64,000 bases of DNA, from contig JANFAH010000003.1 in the NCBI GenBank assembly GCA_024663395.1, forward strand, positions 3,472,001 to 3,536,000, read 5' to 3'. The number at the start of each line of letters is the position of its first letter. Within the stretch, counting starts at the first letter, position 1. The notes under the pieces are model-generated. The model saw only the letters and a list, made by a program, of their open reading frames with translations, ran no database searches and was not told the origin of the DNA. This DNA comes from Pisolithus tinctorius. Lineage: Eukaryota; Basidiomycota; Agaricomycetes; Boletales; Pisolithaceae. Of the stretch, positions 45,867 to 59,338 are shown one piece after another. The position numbers were made by a program, and so were the translations under genes.

Positions 45867-47293
45867 CTAGAATATCGCCTCCTCTTCTAGGGCCTCATGC
45901 CTTGCTTCTGCGTCCTTCTCCTTAGAGATATCTTCAACGTCTCTAACAGGGAAAATCAGTATGTTAGTTAAGGGCCGTCACAAAAAAAGACCTTACACCG
46001 TAGTTGGAACCACACCATTCTCGGGAGCGGTGATTGCAGACTTTGGTCCATCGAAATATCCCGGTAGCCGTGTCCCGTCTGGAGCAATTCCACAGTGGCT
46101 GTAAGTTACATGAGGGGGATCAGTCGACCTCACGCGTGGGGATATCAACGCACTCTACAACCTGCTTCCAGTACGACTCGTAATCAAACTCGTATTCGTA
46201 AGCTCCTCCAAATTCGGAGTCCAGCTGAGACTCGGGAATAAGTTCCGTGACGACCGGATTGAAACGCATCTAAGACAATCGGATCAGACCAGACTGCTTT
46301 TGGAGCAAAACGAGAAGCTCGCCTTATCACGCGTGACGGGGTCTAGGAAAGGTGCAATGCCCTTGTAGAAGAAATTGAGGATAAAGGGGAGATTGACGAT
46401 GATAGCACGTCCCAGCGTCTCGACGTAGTGTTGCTGGAGGATGCTGAGGACCTACCTTTCGTTTGGTAACCGCTTTTTTTACACCCAATGAAAGGGTCAC
46501 TCACCTTAATTGCAACGGATACAGAGGGATTCGTGCGAAGAGTTGCCGTCTTATAATCCACAAAAATGACGAGGGTCTCTTGACCTGCAGGCATCATATC
46601 CTTTGCCCGTTCTCTATCGAAATGTAAGAAAGTAGGGAGAATGAGCAGAGACAACTTACAACCACCACACAAGGTGCCTCAGCTGGCGAGGACTCGTTTC
46701 GGTATTTTCACGACCAGGACGCATGTAAATGATGGGACGTCCGTCTTTGTCGAATCCATTCAAGAGACTCGACACGTTCCTTTCAGCCCCCCGAACAAAC
46801 GGCCAAGGCAGACATTCTCGAAGGACTTACATCTTACCGGTCTCGCTCTCGATTTTGACCTGCAAATACGTCGGTAGTGAGATCACGCATCACCGCCACG
46901 CAACTTTCAGGGACGCCAACCTCGTCAGGGGGAATAAGGTCAGGCTTGAATTCCCTCCTCCATTCGAGTGTCCCTTTTATTCGTTTCTGCGCGTCGTTCA
47001 TTTTCCACTTGGCAGCCCGCATGTACCGGGGTATAGTGTCTGGCTTGTTCAGCCACCGGAGTTCCCAGTTGTAGTATGAGTCTGACTCCGGAAGAACGAG
47101 CGAGTGTGCATACTTGATCCGTATCCATTAAGAAAATCCGTGAAACGATTAGCATTGAAACAAGTCGCTCCCCATGCGCGCTTACCTGACGAAGTTCCTC
47201 TATTTGAGCGGTCTGCTCTTCAGAGTAGACGTGGATAGGTCTAATGACCGTGCCCGGGTCTGGAAATAAATGGATGTTAGTGGTCCTGGCCAT
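45867..47293 (-). CDS. SEC14-type CRAL-TRIO phosphatidylinositol transfer protein
   Basis: Cytosolic lipid transfer protein that exchanges phosphatidylinositol with another lipid and supports Golgi and plasma-membrane lipid signalling. Start is the ATG at 47291–47293 (MARTTNIHLFPD). Parts in order: the CRAL-TRIO N-terminal helices (YAHSLVLPESDSYYNWELRW, AAKWKMNDAQKRIKGTLEWR), then VKIESETGKM, NGFDKDGRPIIYMRPGRENT and LRHLVWWL. The core follows: AGQETLVIFVDYKTATLRTN, then LSILQQHYVETLGRAIIVNL, then PFILNFFYKGIAPFLDPVTR, the usual lipid-binding floor. The C-terminus ends KEKDAEARHEALEEEAIF. About six introns, all short. It is transcribed divergently from NOP10 with 237 bp between start codons. 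Confidence 0.88.
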
Positions 47294-47530
47294 CTCCAGT
47301 CAGCAGAGGTAGCTAAACGGTCCAAGTCCAAAGTATTAGGGAGAGCGGGAGGTCGCTCATGTAGCACACAGCCCGGTGAGAATAGTATTACGGAGACGCG
47401 TCTTTGCCAAGCTTTGCCACCTTCGTGCCGTTCAGATTAGCATGCTGACGTCATCGCCACCCGTGGGAACTCTGCACACTTGCCGCTACTCGTCGACGTT
47501 CGCTGAGCAGCCGCCATCATCACTCCAGCC

Positions 47531-47835
47531 ATGCATTTGATGTATACCCTTGACGAGAACGGAAACAGGGTTTATACCCTCAAAGTACGTCGGTGACTTT
47601 TTTAACGTACGGCTGAGAGCTTGTCTCACTGTCGTTCCAGAAATTGACCGACAAGGGTAGCATCACTAAATCAGCGCACCCAGGTGTGTTCAAGTCCGTA
47701 TTATAAACCTTTCTTCTCACATCCTAGGGGCCTCTAGCGCGATTTTCGCCTGATGACAAGTACTCACGACATCGCGTCACCATCAAAAAACGCTATGGCG
47801 TGCTCCCAACCCAGTTGCCTTCTAAACCCATGTAA
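47531..47835 (+). CDS. NOP10: NOP10, H/ACA snoRNP subunit
   Basis: Core protein of the H/ACA particles that make pseudouridine in rRNA and snRNA, contacting the Cbf5 pseudouridine synthase in the nucleolus. Three exons (47531–47584, 47641–47683, 47738–47835) give 64 residues in frame, the universal Nop10 length. The sequence matches the family closely: [50 protein letters not shown]. The second intron splits the alanine codon of HPARF. Easily missed by gene finders because of its small exons. Confidence 0.95.
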
Positions 47836-49521
47836 GGCGGCGAACATGGATACTGACGCCAACACCTACTTTGGGTGGGCGGCGGTACCGCATGTCACCT
47901 ACTAGTTCCTCGAATTTAACCTTTTTCGATGCCTATCTGTAGGCCGGTCTCTTCGTGGGCTGATGTTTCGTTGGTCAGCAGCCTCTAATGTTAGACTCGG
48001 TGCTCAGACCATTCCGAATTTGTTCCAACTGCTCGCGGTGTAAAACATTACTTCCAATTCGTTACAAGGCTATTTTGCATTCTGATTTCTGTTTCATTTG
48101 CGGGAACACGCTTGGTGGTTTGCGAAGGCTCCACTTTGTCCAAAAGGCGGCAACTCCCGAAGAACATTGCAGTTTGCAGTTTCGTGCAGCCCTGTGCAAC
48201 CCCCTTTTTCCAGGCACGTTAATTCTGAGGCTCGTTACCTAATAGAGCCCCAGTGGCGCATCTTCAGTGACTGATCGTCCAGCACTTACGTCACAACAGG
48301 CAAGCTGTCTAACGTCTACGTTCTGCTGACACCGTTACCCACCACCACTTGACCCTTTGGGTGTGTCAGATTGCTTTGCGTCATGCCACGAATATCCCAG
48401 CCGACCTCAGTACGCAGTCCAGCACATTGTCTAGAAAGTTTGCTGTCGTGTGTGGGAAAAATCTAGGATGTGCTCGAGCAACTTGTTGCGCGCTCGTTGC
48501 AACTCCTCAGCACTTCGACCACCAACGATCCACAAATCTTCGCTACATACGACACTTCCACACTGAGACATGCCTACTAACACTTCACTACGCAATCACT
48601 CTTGACGTGGTACAGTTGCTTGCAGCTTTACATGAAGTTGGGGTCCCCCTGAACCCTGTTCTTCATTTTCGGTTGCAAAACATGAGTGAAACCGGCCTAA
48701 CGGATTTCATTTGCACATGCCGTAGACGCGTGCATGATCCAGTAGTTGTCAGCATGCTGATAGTTGATGTGAGGTCTCAGACCGTTTCCGAATCACTGGA
48801 CCAGGCTACAGGTTTCAACTGTTTGATCACCATCACCGCTCCACACGCCTGGAGGTAGAGATAAGTACCGGCCAACAGAAATAGGTATACTGTGAAAAGA
48901 CCGAGGGTCGGTTCACCATCACAGCCGATGCACTGCTGACTAAGAGTTTAGAGCCTTCCACCCTCTGGTGACTGGTAATTCCCGATGACTTGACTCGAAC
49001 CAGGTCTGTCGTGGGTTGATCGGACTTTGCGGGGAGCTGCCGAGGAAGCTTCCACACTTCTCTTTGTATATGTGTGCGTACCGGGTTTATGTAACGCGAG
49101 ATAAGCCAGTTTACACCCTACGTACCTCGGGACACTTAGGAGTACCTTGGGTGGTAAATATTGTATGTCAGGGGCTAGTAGAGAAAATACCGTGGAGCGG
49201 TGTTGTTGTACATGGTCTGTCGGGTTTGGTTGACTCGCTTGTCAGTCAGTCATTGCCGTGTTGTTGCCGTGCATGCGAGTCAGGTTTTGGGCTTGGCTCA
49301 TGACTATGACTCTGCGTGAGTCTTTTGCACCAGTTTGCACCCCGGTACCGCCACATTGAATCAATCTGTATCAGGTATCCAATCCGACGGACATTGGTGA
49401 ATATTGAATACCCAGGATTGTCAAGTCATTATCCCGGGATCCGATCGGGATCGTCTTGGATGAGCTGTTGTAAGCAACATTTACTGGTTGGTAAATATGG
49501 ATGACCAACGAACTGATGGAA
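47836..49521. other. Intergenic, nothing recognised
   Basis: About 1.7 kb between NOP10 and the ABC transporter. The longest frame (48349–48858) has no domain and its base composition drifts. No tRNA-like cloverleaf held up. It may contain regulatory sequence for the transporter. Confidence 0.4.
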
Positions 49522-49529
49522 TATATAAA
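49522..49529 (+). promoter_or_regulatory. TATA box of the ABC transporter gene
   Basis: TATATAAA at 49522–49529, 134 nt before the ATG at 49663. A second AT run (TATATAATA, 49635–49643) sits only 20 nt from the ATG and is likely in the leader. Confidence 0.45.
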
Positions 49530-49662
49530 GCGTTCTGAAGTCGCTGTGTATCCGCCGCCTCCTCAGTTCCCCCTCTCCCTCCCGTCATTTGAAGGCCGGC
49601 GGAACAACCCGCCTCTGGTTGGACAAAAACACAGTATATAATATTTTTTTGGTGGTCCCGAC

Positions 49663-52600
49663 ATGACGCAGGGCGTCCAGCACATGGAAACAGCGACAGC
49701 GGACTCTCGTGTCGACATCCAGGAGGCAGAAGAAACTTTTGACGAGCTCGTGCGACAGCTCTCCAGACATTCACAAATTCGGAATGTCCACCGCTCTAAC
49801 TTGACATCCAAAACTGCCTCCGTGACGTCTCATACAGGCGCTCCTGACGTAGAAAAAGGAAAACTAGACCCTGAAGACGGTGACGAGCAACCGTTCGACC
49901 TGCGTGAATACCTCACTTCATCCAACGATGCAAACCAGGCAGCGGGAATAAAGCACAAGCACGTGGGCGTCACTTGGGAGGATCTGGAGGTAAACGTCAT
50001 CGGCGGCGCTGGTTATAAGGTGGGTTACTTCATAATACGTGAAGAATGTGTTTGAAACGGTCGTGGGGTGGATTCCGCAGGCATATATGCCGACATTCGG
50101 AGGTGCGTACTCATGGGAGACATGTTGTTGAGCATGTGAGCTGAAGCTTTCATTCAGATGCTGTCATCGGATTTTTCATGTCACCCTTCCTTTGGTTGTG
50201 GGGCCTGTTCATGAGTTTCCTCCCGAACAGAAAGCCTTTGACTCGAACCATCTTACACAAGTGCGTAATCGATCATCCCGTGGTTTGAACGTCTCAGGCT
50301 CACCTCATTCAGGTCATCCGGCGTCCTAAAGCCTGGAGAGATGTGTCTTGTGCTAGGTTGTCCAGGCGCAGGCTGTACGACATTTTTGAAGACTATTGCG
50401 AACTACAGAGAGGATTACGCGAGTGTTTCCGGTAACGTTCTTTATGCTGGAATCGACGCGGAGGAGATGGCAAAATACTACCGCGGCGAGGTGGTCTACA
50501 ACCAAGAAGGTAACGTGAAAGGCTGGCTGTTCCCATGCTGCATTCTACTTTTAGATCGCTTCTTATCTGTGTGCAGATGATATTCACATCGCGACCCTGA
50601 CCGTAGCGCAGAGTCTCGACTTCGCCCTATCTACGAAAACGCCGGGCCCCAAGGGTCGCCCACCGGACGTGTCTTCTAAAGAATTCAGGAAAACAGTACA
50701 AGATGCGGTACTCAAAATGCTCAACATACCACATACCCGGGATACCCTTGTTGGGAATGCATTCGTACGTGGTGTTTCGGGAGGTGAGCGTAAACGTGTC
50801 AGTATAGCCGAGATGATGGCCACTCGTGCCCGTGTCCAATGTTGGGACAACTCAACTCGCGGATTGGACGCTTCTACGGCATTGGATTTCGTCAAGTGTT
50901 TGCGGATTATGACAGATGTCCTTGGGCAAACTACTTTCGTGACTCTGTAAGTCGTCGAGGCGCATACTTCCAATTAGTTATTCAGAACTCCTCCGAAGAT
51001 ACCAAGCTAGCGAGAGCATATACGAGCTGTTCGACAAGGTGCTTGTACTGGACAAGGGCCATCAAGTCTACTTTGGTCCTCCTTCGGAAGCACGTTCATA
51101 TTTCGAGGGCCTCGGCTATCGTCCACTGCCTCGACAAAGTACCCCCGATTACCTGAGTGGTTGCACCGACCCCAATGAACGCCAGTTCGCGGACGGACAC
51201 TCCTCAGGCAATACGCCTTCCACTCCCGAAGGTCTTGAAGCTGCCTTGCGCAAATCTCCTATATACAAAGACCTCCAAGACTCCTACCGAGAGTTCACCT
51301 ATCAGATGGAGACAGAAAAGATCGATCAGGAAGCCTTCCGGGATGCCGTACTCGCAGATAAGAGACGAGGCGTCTCGAAGAAGAGCCCATATACACTCGG
51401 ATTTTTTGGCCAGGTAAAAGCACTCACTATCCGTCAGTTCCGGCTCCGTCGCCAGGACCGATTCCAGTTGGTAACCAGCTTCATGCTTGCTATTGTGAGT
51501 TTGTTGCTCGGTCAGATGTTGTAGCGACTTAAAATATGCGTAGACTCTTGCGTTGGTCATTGGTGGGGCCTACTTCAACTTGCCTGATACTGCTGGTGGT
51601 GCTTTCCCGCGTGGAGGCGTGGTCTTCCTTGCCATGCTTACCGTTATAATTGAGGCATTTGCAGAAGTAAGTCATATAGCTTTTTGTTAGGTCAGAGTGT
51701 TTACGAGCCGATATAGATGCCTTTGCAAATGGTCGGCAGGCCAATAGTCAACAAACAGGTTGGTTGTTTCGTGGATGAATGCGTCGAATTGGTATCTGAG
51801 GTGATGGGCAGACGTCTTACGGATTCTATCGACCGGCAGCTATCGTCCTAGCCAATTTCTTCGCGGACATCCCTATTGCTGCTGTCCGGGTCTTTATCTT
51901 CGATGTCATCGTCTATTTCATGACGAATCTGTGCGTCGCCAGCTTTCTCCCATTCAGCCTGAATTTTAACATGTCGTTACAGGGCACGTTCGGCAGGTGG
52001 ATTCTGGACTTTCCACCTTTTCGTCTACACGGGATACCTAGCTTTGCAAGGTTTCTTCCGGACCTTAGGACTGCTATGCGTCAACTTCGACAGTGCATTC
52101 CGCTTGGCTACGGTTTTCGTTCCCAATATGATGCAGTACACCGGATACACGATACCGACATTTAACATGAAGCGATGGCTATTCTGGATTGTACGTCTTC
52201 TTGTCTACATCTTTCTGTGCTTGAAAGTAACTGTGGTCAGTATTACATCAACCCGCTTTCTTATTGTGAGTCCAACCAAACTTTACTCATGGAGCAAAAG
52301 TATAATGAATATATGCAGCGTGGGGAGGTGCTATGGAGAACGAATTCATGCGCACCAGTGTAAGTGGTTGTGCTGAACTCATGCGGGTATTTAGCTCAAA
52401 TTCTCCCAGTATACGTGCGACGGAGACTCTGTCGTCCCCCGTAATGGTCCGGGGATGAATGTATATCCGTTTGTATTCTGAACTGTATAGCGGCGTCCGG
52501 CATCAACTGACCGTGTTTACAGCAATGATCTCGGGCCCAACCAAGTTTGCACTCTTTTTGGTGCACAGCCGGGCAGCGACGTGATTCCGGGGAAAGATTA

Positions 52601-55450
52601 CCTCGAAGCGGGTTTCGCACTTAATACAGCTGACATCTGGCGGCGCAACCTAGTCGTGACTGTGGCCTTCATCGTCTTCTTTTTATTTACGCAGCTCGTC
52701 GTAATCGAGTTGTTTTCAGTGCGTATCAAATAGCGTCGTGATGTTGGTTTTTTTTCAATAACTCTCATTGTCAGCCTAAAGTTCCTGGCACTTCTGTCAA
52801 TATTTTTGCCAAGGAAAACGCTGAGACGAAGCGACTCAATGACGCTCTGCGCGAGAAGAAGGCTGCTCGCGCCAACGAGAAACAAAGCATAGAAGATGAG
52901 AAGGCTGAGGGGAAAGAGCGACTTGCAGATGCGAAGTGCGTTTTGTTATCTTCTTTTTCTACTGATATTGATCTGATTTCGCAGAAACGAAAATCCTCGT
53001 GCCCATCGCAAGGTGTTTACGTGGGAAAACCTGAATTACACTGTGCCTGTCCCAGGTGGAACCAGGAGATTGTTGCACGATATCTGCGGCTACGTGAAAC
53101 CAGGCACTCTCACGGCGCTCATGGGTGCCTCCGGTGCAGGTAGTGTTACCTACTTCCATATCAACCCCCGGTTTAATGATTTCCAGGGAAAACGACATGT
53201 CTCGATGTGCTCGCCCAAAGGAAGAATATCGGCGTGGTTACAGGCGACGTGCTAGTCGATGGCCGGCCTCTCGGTCCCGATTTTGCTCGCGGCACTGCTT
53301 ACGGTAAGGTGTATGGAATCAAATCTTGTGACGCGGGGTCTAATCAAATCACCAGCGGAACAAATGGACGTTCATGAAGGAACCGCTACCGTGCGAGAGG
53401 CATTGCGCTTTTCTGCGTACCTTCGTCAACCTGCAGAAGTCTCTATCGAGGAGAAGAACCAATATGTCGAGGAGATAATTGAACTTTTGGAGCTTCAGGA
53501 CCTTACGGAAGCACTTGTTTTCAGCTTAAGTGTCGAAGCGAGGAAACGACTTACCATTGGTGTCGAACTTGCTAGCAAACCGGCTTTGCTTCTCTTCTTG
53601 GACGAACCTACTTCCGGGTTGGACGGTCAGAGTGCATGGAATCTCGTCCGCTTCCTACGGAAGCTTGCTGACCAAGGCCAAGCCATTCTGTGCACCATCC
53701 ATCAGCCTTCAAGCTTGCTCTTTGAAAGCTTTGACCGTCTGCTACTGCTCGAGTCCGGGGGTGAGACGGTTTATTTCGGTGACATTGGTAAGGACTCGCA
53801 TGTCATTCGCGAGTACTTTGCACAGCACGGCGCACAATGCCCGTCAAACGTGAACCCAGCGGAGTACATGCTCGAGGCTATTGGTGCTGGATTGTCCCCT
53901 CGGGTTGGTCCTCGGGATTGGAAGGACGTCTGGCTAGATTCTACAGAGTACAGGCGTGTACGTGAGGAGATTGTCGAGATCAAGGCCCAGGCACTTGCGG
54001 AGCCCGCTCCGCCTGAAGGGAAGACACAGACCTGTGAGCTGTTTACCCTATTTTGACATTTCTCTCTTCCTTACAATGGTATCGGTCGTATGCAGACGCT
54101 ACGTCGTTCTTTTATCAACTCAAAGTGGTCGTACAGCGAAACAACATGGCTTTATGGCGGTCTCCCGACTATGTCTTCAGCCGCCTATTCGTACATGCGA
54201 TCTTCTCGCTTTGCATCTCATTGTCGTTCCTGCAACTTGGGAATAGTGTGCGCGATCTGCAGTATCGCGTATTCGGCATGTGAGCATTTCTGTGGTTCGC
54301 AGAAGATTTTGCAGTGAGCTCTAATTTTTCGGCTAGTTACTGGCTTGCTGTGCTTCCACCAATCATCATGACACAACTGGTGCCTCTCTTTATACTCAAT
54401 CGACGTATGTGTTTGGATTCATCCCATGGTCTCATTCTGATGTGTTCAATTTTATCAGTTACTTTCATTCGGGAGGCATCCAGCAGAATATATTCTCCAT
54501 ACGTTTTCGCCATTGCTCAGCTCCTGGGTGAAGTCCCGTACTCTATCCTATGTGCCACCGTGTACTGGGTACTTATGGTACGTATGAAGTTCGTGGAGTA
54601 CACAATTCGCTGAGCTCGCATTCGCAGGTGTACCCCATGGGTTTCGGTAAAGGTAAAGTCCATGCTACCAGTTTACGCTTGTGGAAACTAACACCGAAAC
54701 TTATAGGGGCCACTGGCACCAATGGGACCGGCTTCCAGCTGCTTGTAGCAATTTTCATAGAATTTTTCGGCGTTTCCTTCGGACAACTTCTTGGGTCGCT
54801 GTCGCCCTCTATTCAAATCGGTGTCCTCTTTGTGCCCTTTTCCGCCGTGGTGCTAGCAATTTTCTGTGGTGTTACGATTCCTTATCCCTCCCTTATCCCT
54901 TTCTGGAGGGATTGGCTATATCAACTCGATCCATTCACCCGGATGCTTTCCGCAATGTTGTCTACAGAACTCCAGTAAGCTCGTTCTTCATATGTAACTC
55001 TTGGCCCTGGTATGCGCTAACACGAACGCATAATAATTCGCAGTGGGCTACCCATCGTTTGTGCCTCAGACGAGTTCGCTGTATTCAACCCACCCGCTAG
55101 CCAGACGTGCTTTGAATGGGCCGGTGATTTCGTCAATGCGTTCGGTGGCTATCTTAACAACCCGAATGCAACTACCGCATGTCAATATTGCCAGTATAAG
55201 GTAGTTCTACTTTGTTTCCTTGGTCGAAGGCGACTCATGTTTGAGTGATAGGTCGGGGACGAATACTTCACACCGCTTAATATTAGCTTCAGCAACCGTT
55301 GGCGGGATGTCTTCATCCTATTCGCGTACTTCGTCTTCAACATCCTCGCAACTATCGGTGAGTTGCCATCTTCGGCTGCGGCCTCCCATTCCTCACCAAT
55401 AACTTTTTTTACTAGTCGCATCCCGATTCCTACGTTACGCCAGACGATGA
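49663..55450 (+). CDS. PDR-type full-size ABC transporter (ABCG family)
   Basis: Plasma-membrane multidrug or metabolite exporter with two NBD-TMD halves. ATG 49663. NBD1 has Walker [10 protein letters not shown] (Cys instead of Lys, usual for this half in the family), signature [13 protein letters not shown] and Walker B-like [12 protein letters not shown]. The first membrane half follows, with [20 protein letters not shown] and [18 protein letters not shown]2 has Walker A GASGAGKTT, split by an intron, a divergent signature [12 protein letters not shown], and Walker [17 protein letters not shown]. The second membrane half contains [20 protein letters not shown] and ends [11 protein letters not shown] at the TGA, 55448–55450. 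Twenty or so short introns. One extracellular-loop junction (about 52440–52530) did not splice cleanly. It converges on the P450 at 57129. Confidence 0.92.
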
Positions 55451-57128
55451 TCGTTGATATATTGATTTGTGCATAATGAGCTAGATTCGCATAGGAGCAT
55501 CGCAGAGTTCACGAACAAACTACGACCCGTGAAGATAATGTGTAGCTAACAGGAACTATAATCGTTGGATGCCTGCTTTTAGAGCTGATCGTTTCTGTGG
55601 CTCTTTGACTGAACAGTGTCAGGCTGCGCATCTCCAGCGGAAAAGGCAACTCGTCGCGTTTGCCAGCACCATTGACAATCGTAATTGGCCTGAAGTGGTG
55701 GTTACTTGCTAGTGGGCACCTCTCCTGGTAAATGGTGGAATCTATACACCACAGATCAGAACTTCAGCGTCATCTGCATGCTGCACGCGAACATGGCTAA
55801 GCGTCCCATGAACGTTGAACATGTCGCGTATCTGCTCAGCAGCAATGCGACGTTCTTGATGGGAATAGTCGTATCCGATCGGGCCATTGACTTTTAATTG
55901 ACCTGCGCCCCAGCCAACACAAGTTTCACAGCCCCATCGTCAGACTCAATGGAACTCAGAATAGTCCGCCTCGCAGATGCACAGTGGATCTACGATATAC
56001 AAAGCCGCGACCTCACTCTAGAGCATAACACAGAATATATTAGACTACTGCAGATCAATGGCGACATAGCGAGGACCTAAGAACAATCGTCAAGGGCCTC
56101 AATAAGCACCGAGTGCAGAAGATGACTGTTTGAACTTGACCATAGGCCAGACCTTGTTTTTAGAGGGTGACGTCGATCGATATGTGCACCTGGGGAAAAA
56201 GAATAAGTGCCCAGCCAACGAGGAAGGAAACCAAATGTAAATCAGATAATTTCTACTATCGGGTTATTCCCTGAGGTTCATCTTTTTCCTTAGGAATCTG
56301 ATGTCCCTATGCTATTTATCATCACGGACGACATGCCCGAGAAAACAATCAAGGAACAAACTACTCACTTGCTATAGTTCACCAAATGTTAGAATGCAGC
56401 CTGGTATATCTCTGCAAAAAGTGCCGAAGGAATGAAGGACCATCCTCGTGGTCAGATCCCTGTCGTTTCATCCACTGACGCAGCGTTGTCAGCTGTATCA
56501 TCCTAGGTCTGAGCTCCGGTCTTGAGCTGCTCTTCTCATTGGGCAGGAAGATGAGATGCGGAGAGTCCATTTCATTTGCCCAAAATGCGGTCTTCTCCGT
56601 GGATGCGATACCTTAAGGAAATCGAAGTTTTACCTTCAACTCGTTCCAGTGTTGCTTCCCCCTTCTTTTTGTCTTTCGCATTCTTGGGTGAGTTTTTCAA
56701 AGTAGTTAGTTCGTCGGACTCGATATGCTGCCATTTGTTGGGTCTCGATGCCGGGGCATCCTCTGCGTGAGGCCGTTGTCAAAAAAGAACGAAAAAAAAA
56801 AAGGTTGCTTATATATGGCTTATATAAGATCCCATCCTGCTTACATAAGCTATCAGAGATAGCCCCTATTGGGAGATACTTCAGGTGCTTCTGTTTCCGT
56901 GCAAACCCACTCAAGTTGTTTTTTTTTCGGGACGATGGAATGTGTGTATTGGGAAAAATAAGCTAAGGAACTCCAGTTACATAACAGTGTTACATGGTGC
57001 TTTATGGTATCAAAGTATAGGTACGTATGTGTATGCGGTCTAGCGAATATATGATCATCCATCACCAACGACGGACGTTAAGGGTATTGCAGCGGATGAC
57101 GGCCCCGCCGTCGTCCTACATCAATGCA
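55451..57128. other. Intergenic, nothing recognised
   Basis: About 1.7 kb between the convergent ABC transporter and P450. Two short plus-strand frames (55706–55897 and 55898–56080) look slightly protein-like but match no family and have no supporting exon. Confidence 0.35.
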
Positions 57129-59293
57129 TTAAAAACCCTCGTACCGGGTCACGCGCAATGGCATCGCCGTGCCTTCTTCACCGACTATTCGGGGCCTGGG
57201 CAGTATTCCTCTGCATAGCTCAATTTGCGTGTTGGGACCATCTCTCATCTCGAATGTGAAACTCTTTACCAGTACCGACAGCACCGCCTATGCAGAAGTG
57301 TATTAGTGTACCCCCATTGAGCGTGCGGCAATCCCGGACCCACCTTAATCTCGGACACTGCAAAGCCCTTTCCGAGACAATTCCTTGGCCCATCAGCAAA
57401 GGTCAAGAGGTGACGGTATCCTTGGACATCCTGTGCCTTCTTCGGGATACCATCTCTCTCAAGCCAACGTTCTGGGCGGAAGACCTTCGCGTCTGGTCCC
57501 CAGATGGCAGTCGACCGGTTGGTGTATGCCAAGGGTAACCCGATTCTCGTGCCACGTGCTACTGAGATGCTGTTGACGGCCTGACCAGACTTGGTAATGA
57601 CAGGTTCCGAGAGAGGTATAACGTCATCCTCTGCTGCCTGGGGAAGTGATATGAAGGTCAAAGGGAGGGGATACGACTTGTTTTCAAGTTGACTTACCAC
57701 GCGGACAAAATCTGTCAAGGGGGGATGGATGCGGAGGGACTCGTGTACCACAGCATCGAGGTAAGGAAGTGTCTGGCTACTCTGCAACTGGTCGTAGGTT
57801 GGCTCAGAACCAAAGGCCAAGAGCTCGTCCCGCAACTTGCTTTGAATGTCTGGGTTGCGGGCAAGTTCAACCAACGCCCAGGTCAAGCTATCTGGAAAGC
57901 CCGTTAGACTTGCCAACAACCTTTGCTAAAACAAAGGACTCACTCGATGTAGTGATGTAACCAGCAAGAAGTAACTCTTTCATCTGGTGATCCCGGCCTG
58001 TAAGTGATAACTTATCGGGAGTAGTTTCACCGTTTACTCACCGACGATAACACTTCTTCGGGGGTCACATGCCGTCCGCCCTCTGCCTCAGTAGCTTTAA
58101 CTAAAGGAGTTCCTCCGTAAGTCTGACCTCCAATCGTAGCGAGATGACATACTAAGCACTCCAATGATCGACTTGTCCTCTTTTCCATCAACAACTCCCT
58201 CTTTCTGTTCTCTCTCCATCCTCTCTAGGAGATTCTTTGCGACACCCGACAACGTTTCTTGCATGTCGGTGAGTGATTGAACACATGATACCGGTATGTA
58301 AGAAAACACAGGGAACACTTCTGCGAAGAGGACGACAGCAATATCAAGGAACGATTGCTTAGCCGACGCGTCGAAGGCACTGAACACTTTTTGGATTGTG
58401 GCAGGTTTACCGTCGAGAGAACCGAAATCATGGGAGAACCCGGCCATGCCAATGGTGTCGAGACTGGTGCAAGTGTTCAGACGAAAATTTAACGGATACG
58501 ACGGTGATTGGCTCACGAGATATGGTTCATCCAATCTTGGATTTCGATGATAGCACTTTCACCGCCACTCATGTCGATCAGAGCGTCCCAACCAGCTTTC
58601 GTCTAGGCCATCAATGCTCAGTTTCCGAAAACACGTCGAACAAATTTGGTAAGCCTTACTTTGTGAGCACAGTTATAGAATACATGGGAAAGCTTTCGCA
58701 GGGCGGCGTGGCTGAATGCAGGCGATAAAGACTTGCGTTGTCTGAGGAACAAGGGTAAGTACGTCATCTCGGCGTTGGGAATACTGGAGCTACCTCTTGT
58801 GATCTTCCCCGTGCGACCACAGTATCCCTCTTCCGAACTGGACGTCGAGTTGTAAGCGGAACATGCAAGGAACTGTTGTAGTAGAACATACCCCACGTTC
58901 GAGGAATACTCTGGTCGAATCGGTTAGTACGTATGTCCAGGTTTCCCGGGCATAGTAGTGTGCGAGGGCTCTTGGATCGCATAACATGATCTTCTTCCCG
59001 CCGAAACTCGTCGGAACCTCGTAGGCCACACCATATTCTTCGGCCCATGTTTCAAAGATCTCCCCCGTGTCCGGTGACTCGAAGAGGTCCTTCGACGCCC
59101 CGAATATGGGGTGTGTGCCAGGTGGTCCACGAAGGCTGGTGGTCTTGAGTTTCCTTCGAGCTGCGCGCAAGGTACTGCGTAGAACCAAGACACCAGCGAT
59201 ACCTGCGAGGACGCTAAGGATAGAAGTCGAGTGATAAACTGCCAGCAGATTATCGTAGCCCGCTGCGTGCATGGTAGAAGTAGTGGAAGACAT
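57129..59293 (-). CDS. Cytochrome P450 monooxygenase
   Basis: ER-bound haem-thiolate oxidase. Start is the ATG at 59291–59293. An N-terminal anchor (about residues 22–45, SILSVLAGIAGVLVL) is followed by RGPPGTHPIFG. Motifs in order: the C-helix WSHGEDHKR…RKSLSPAFSHAALRKL, the I-helix AGYITTS joined by splicing to SLTWALVELARNP, the K-helix HESLRIHPP, the PERF-type FRPERWLERDG, and the haem loop FADGPRNCLGKGFAVSE with its axial cysteine. The last exon ends LPRPRIVGEEGTAM and then TRYEGF. All key residues are intact. It most resembles the large basidiomycete families that carry out xenobiotic or terpenoid oxidation; the substrate cannot be told. Length is about 520–540 residues. Confidence 0.92.
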
Positions 59294-59338
59294 GTTGTGT
59301 CTGAGTCCGTTGCTGCTTCAATGGCGAAACCAGATGAG

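Noticed and set aside
48349..48858. 169-codon plus-strand open frame
   Set aside because: Composition drifts, with no motif and no sensible start context.
48990..49003. B-box-like sequence on the minus strand (GGTTCGAGTC) suggesting a tRNA
   Set aside because: The flanking bases do not pair into a T-stem and no acceptor or anticodon stem could be folded.
55706..56080. Two adjacent short frames that could be a gene remnant
   Set aside because: Slightly protein-like but no family, no exon structure and no clear start.
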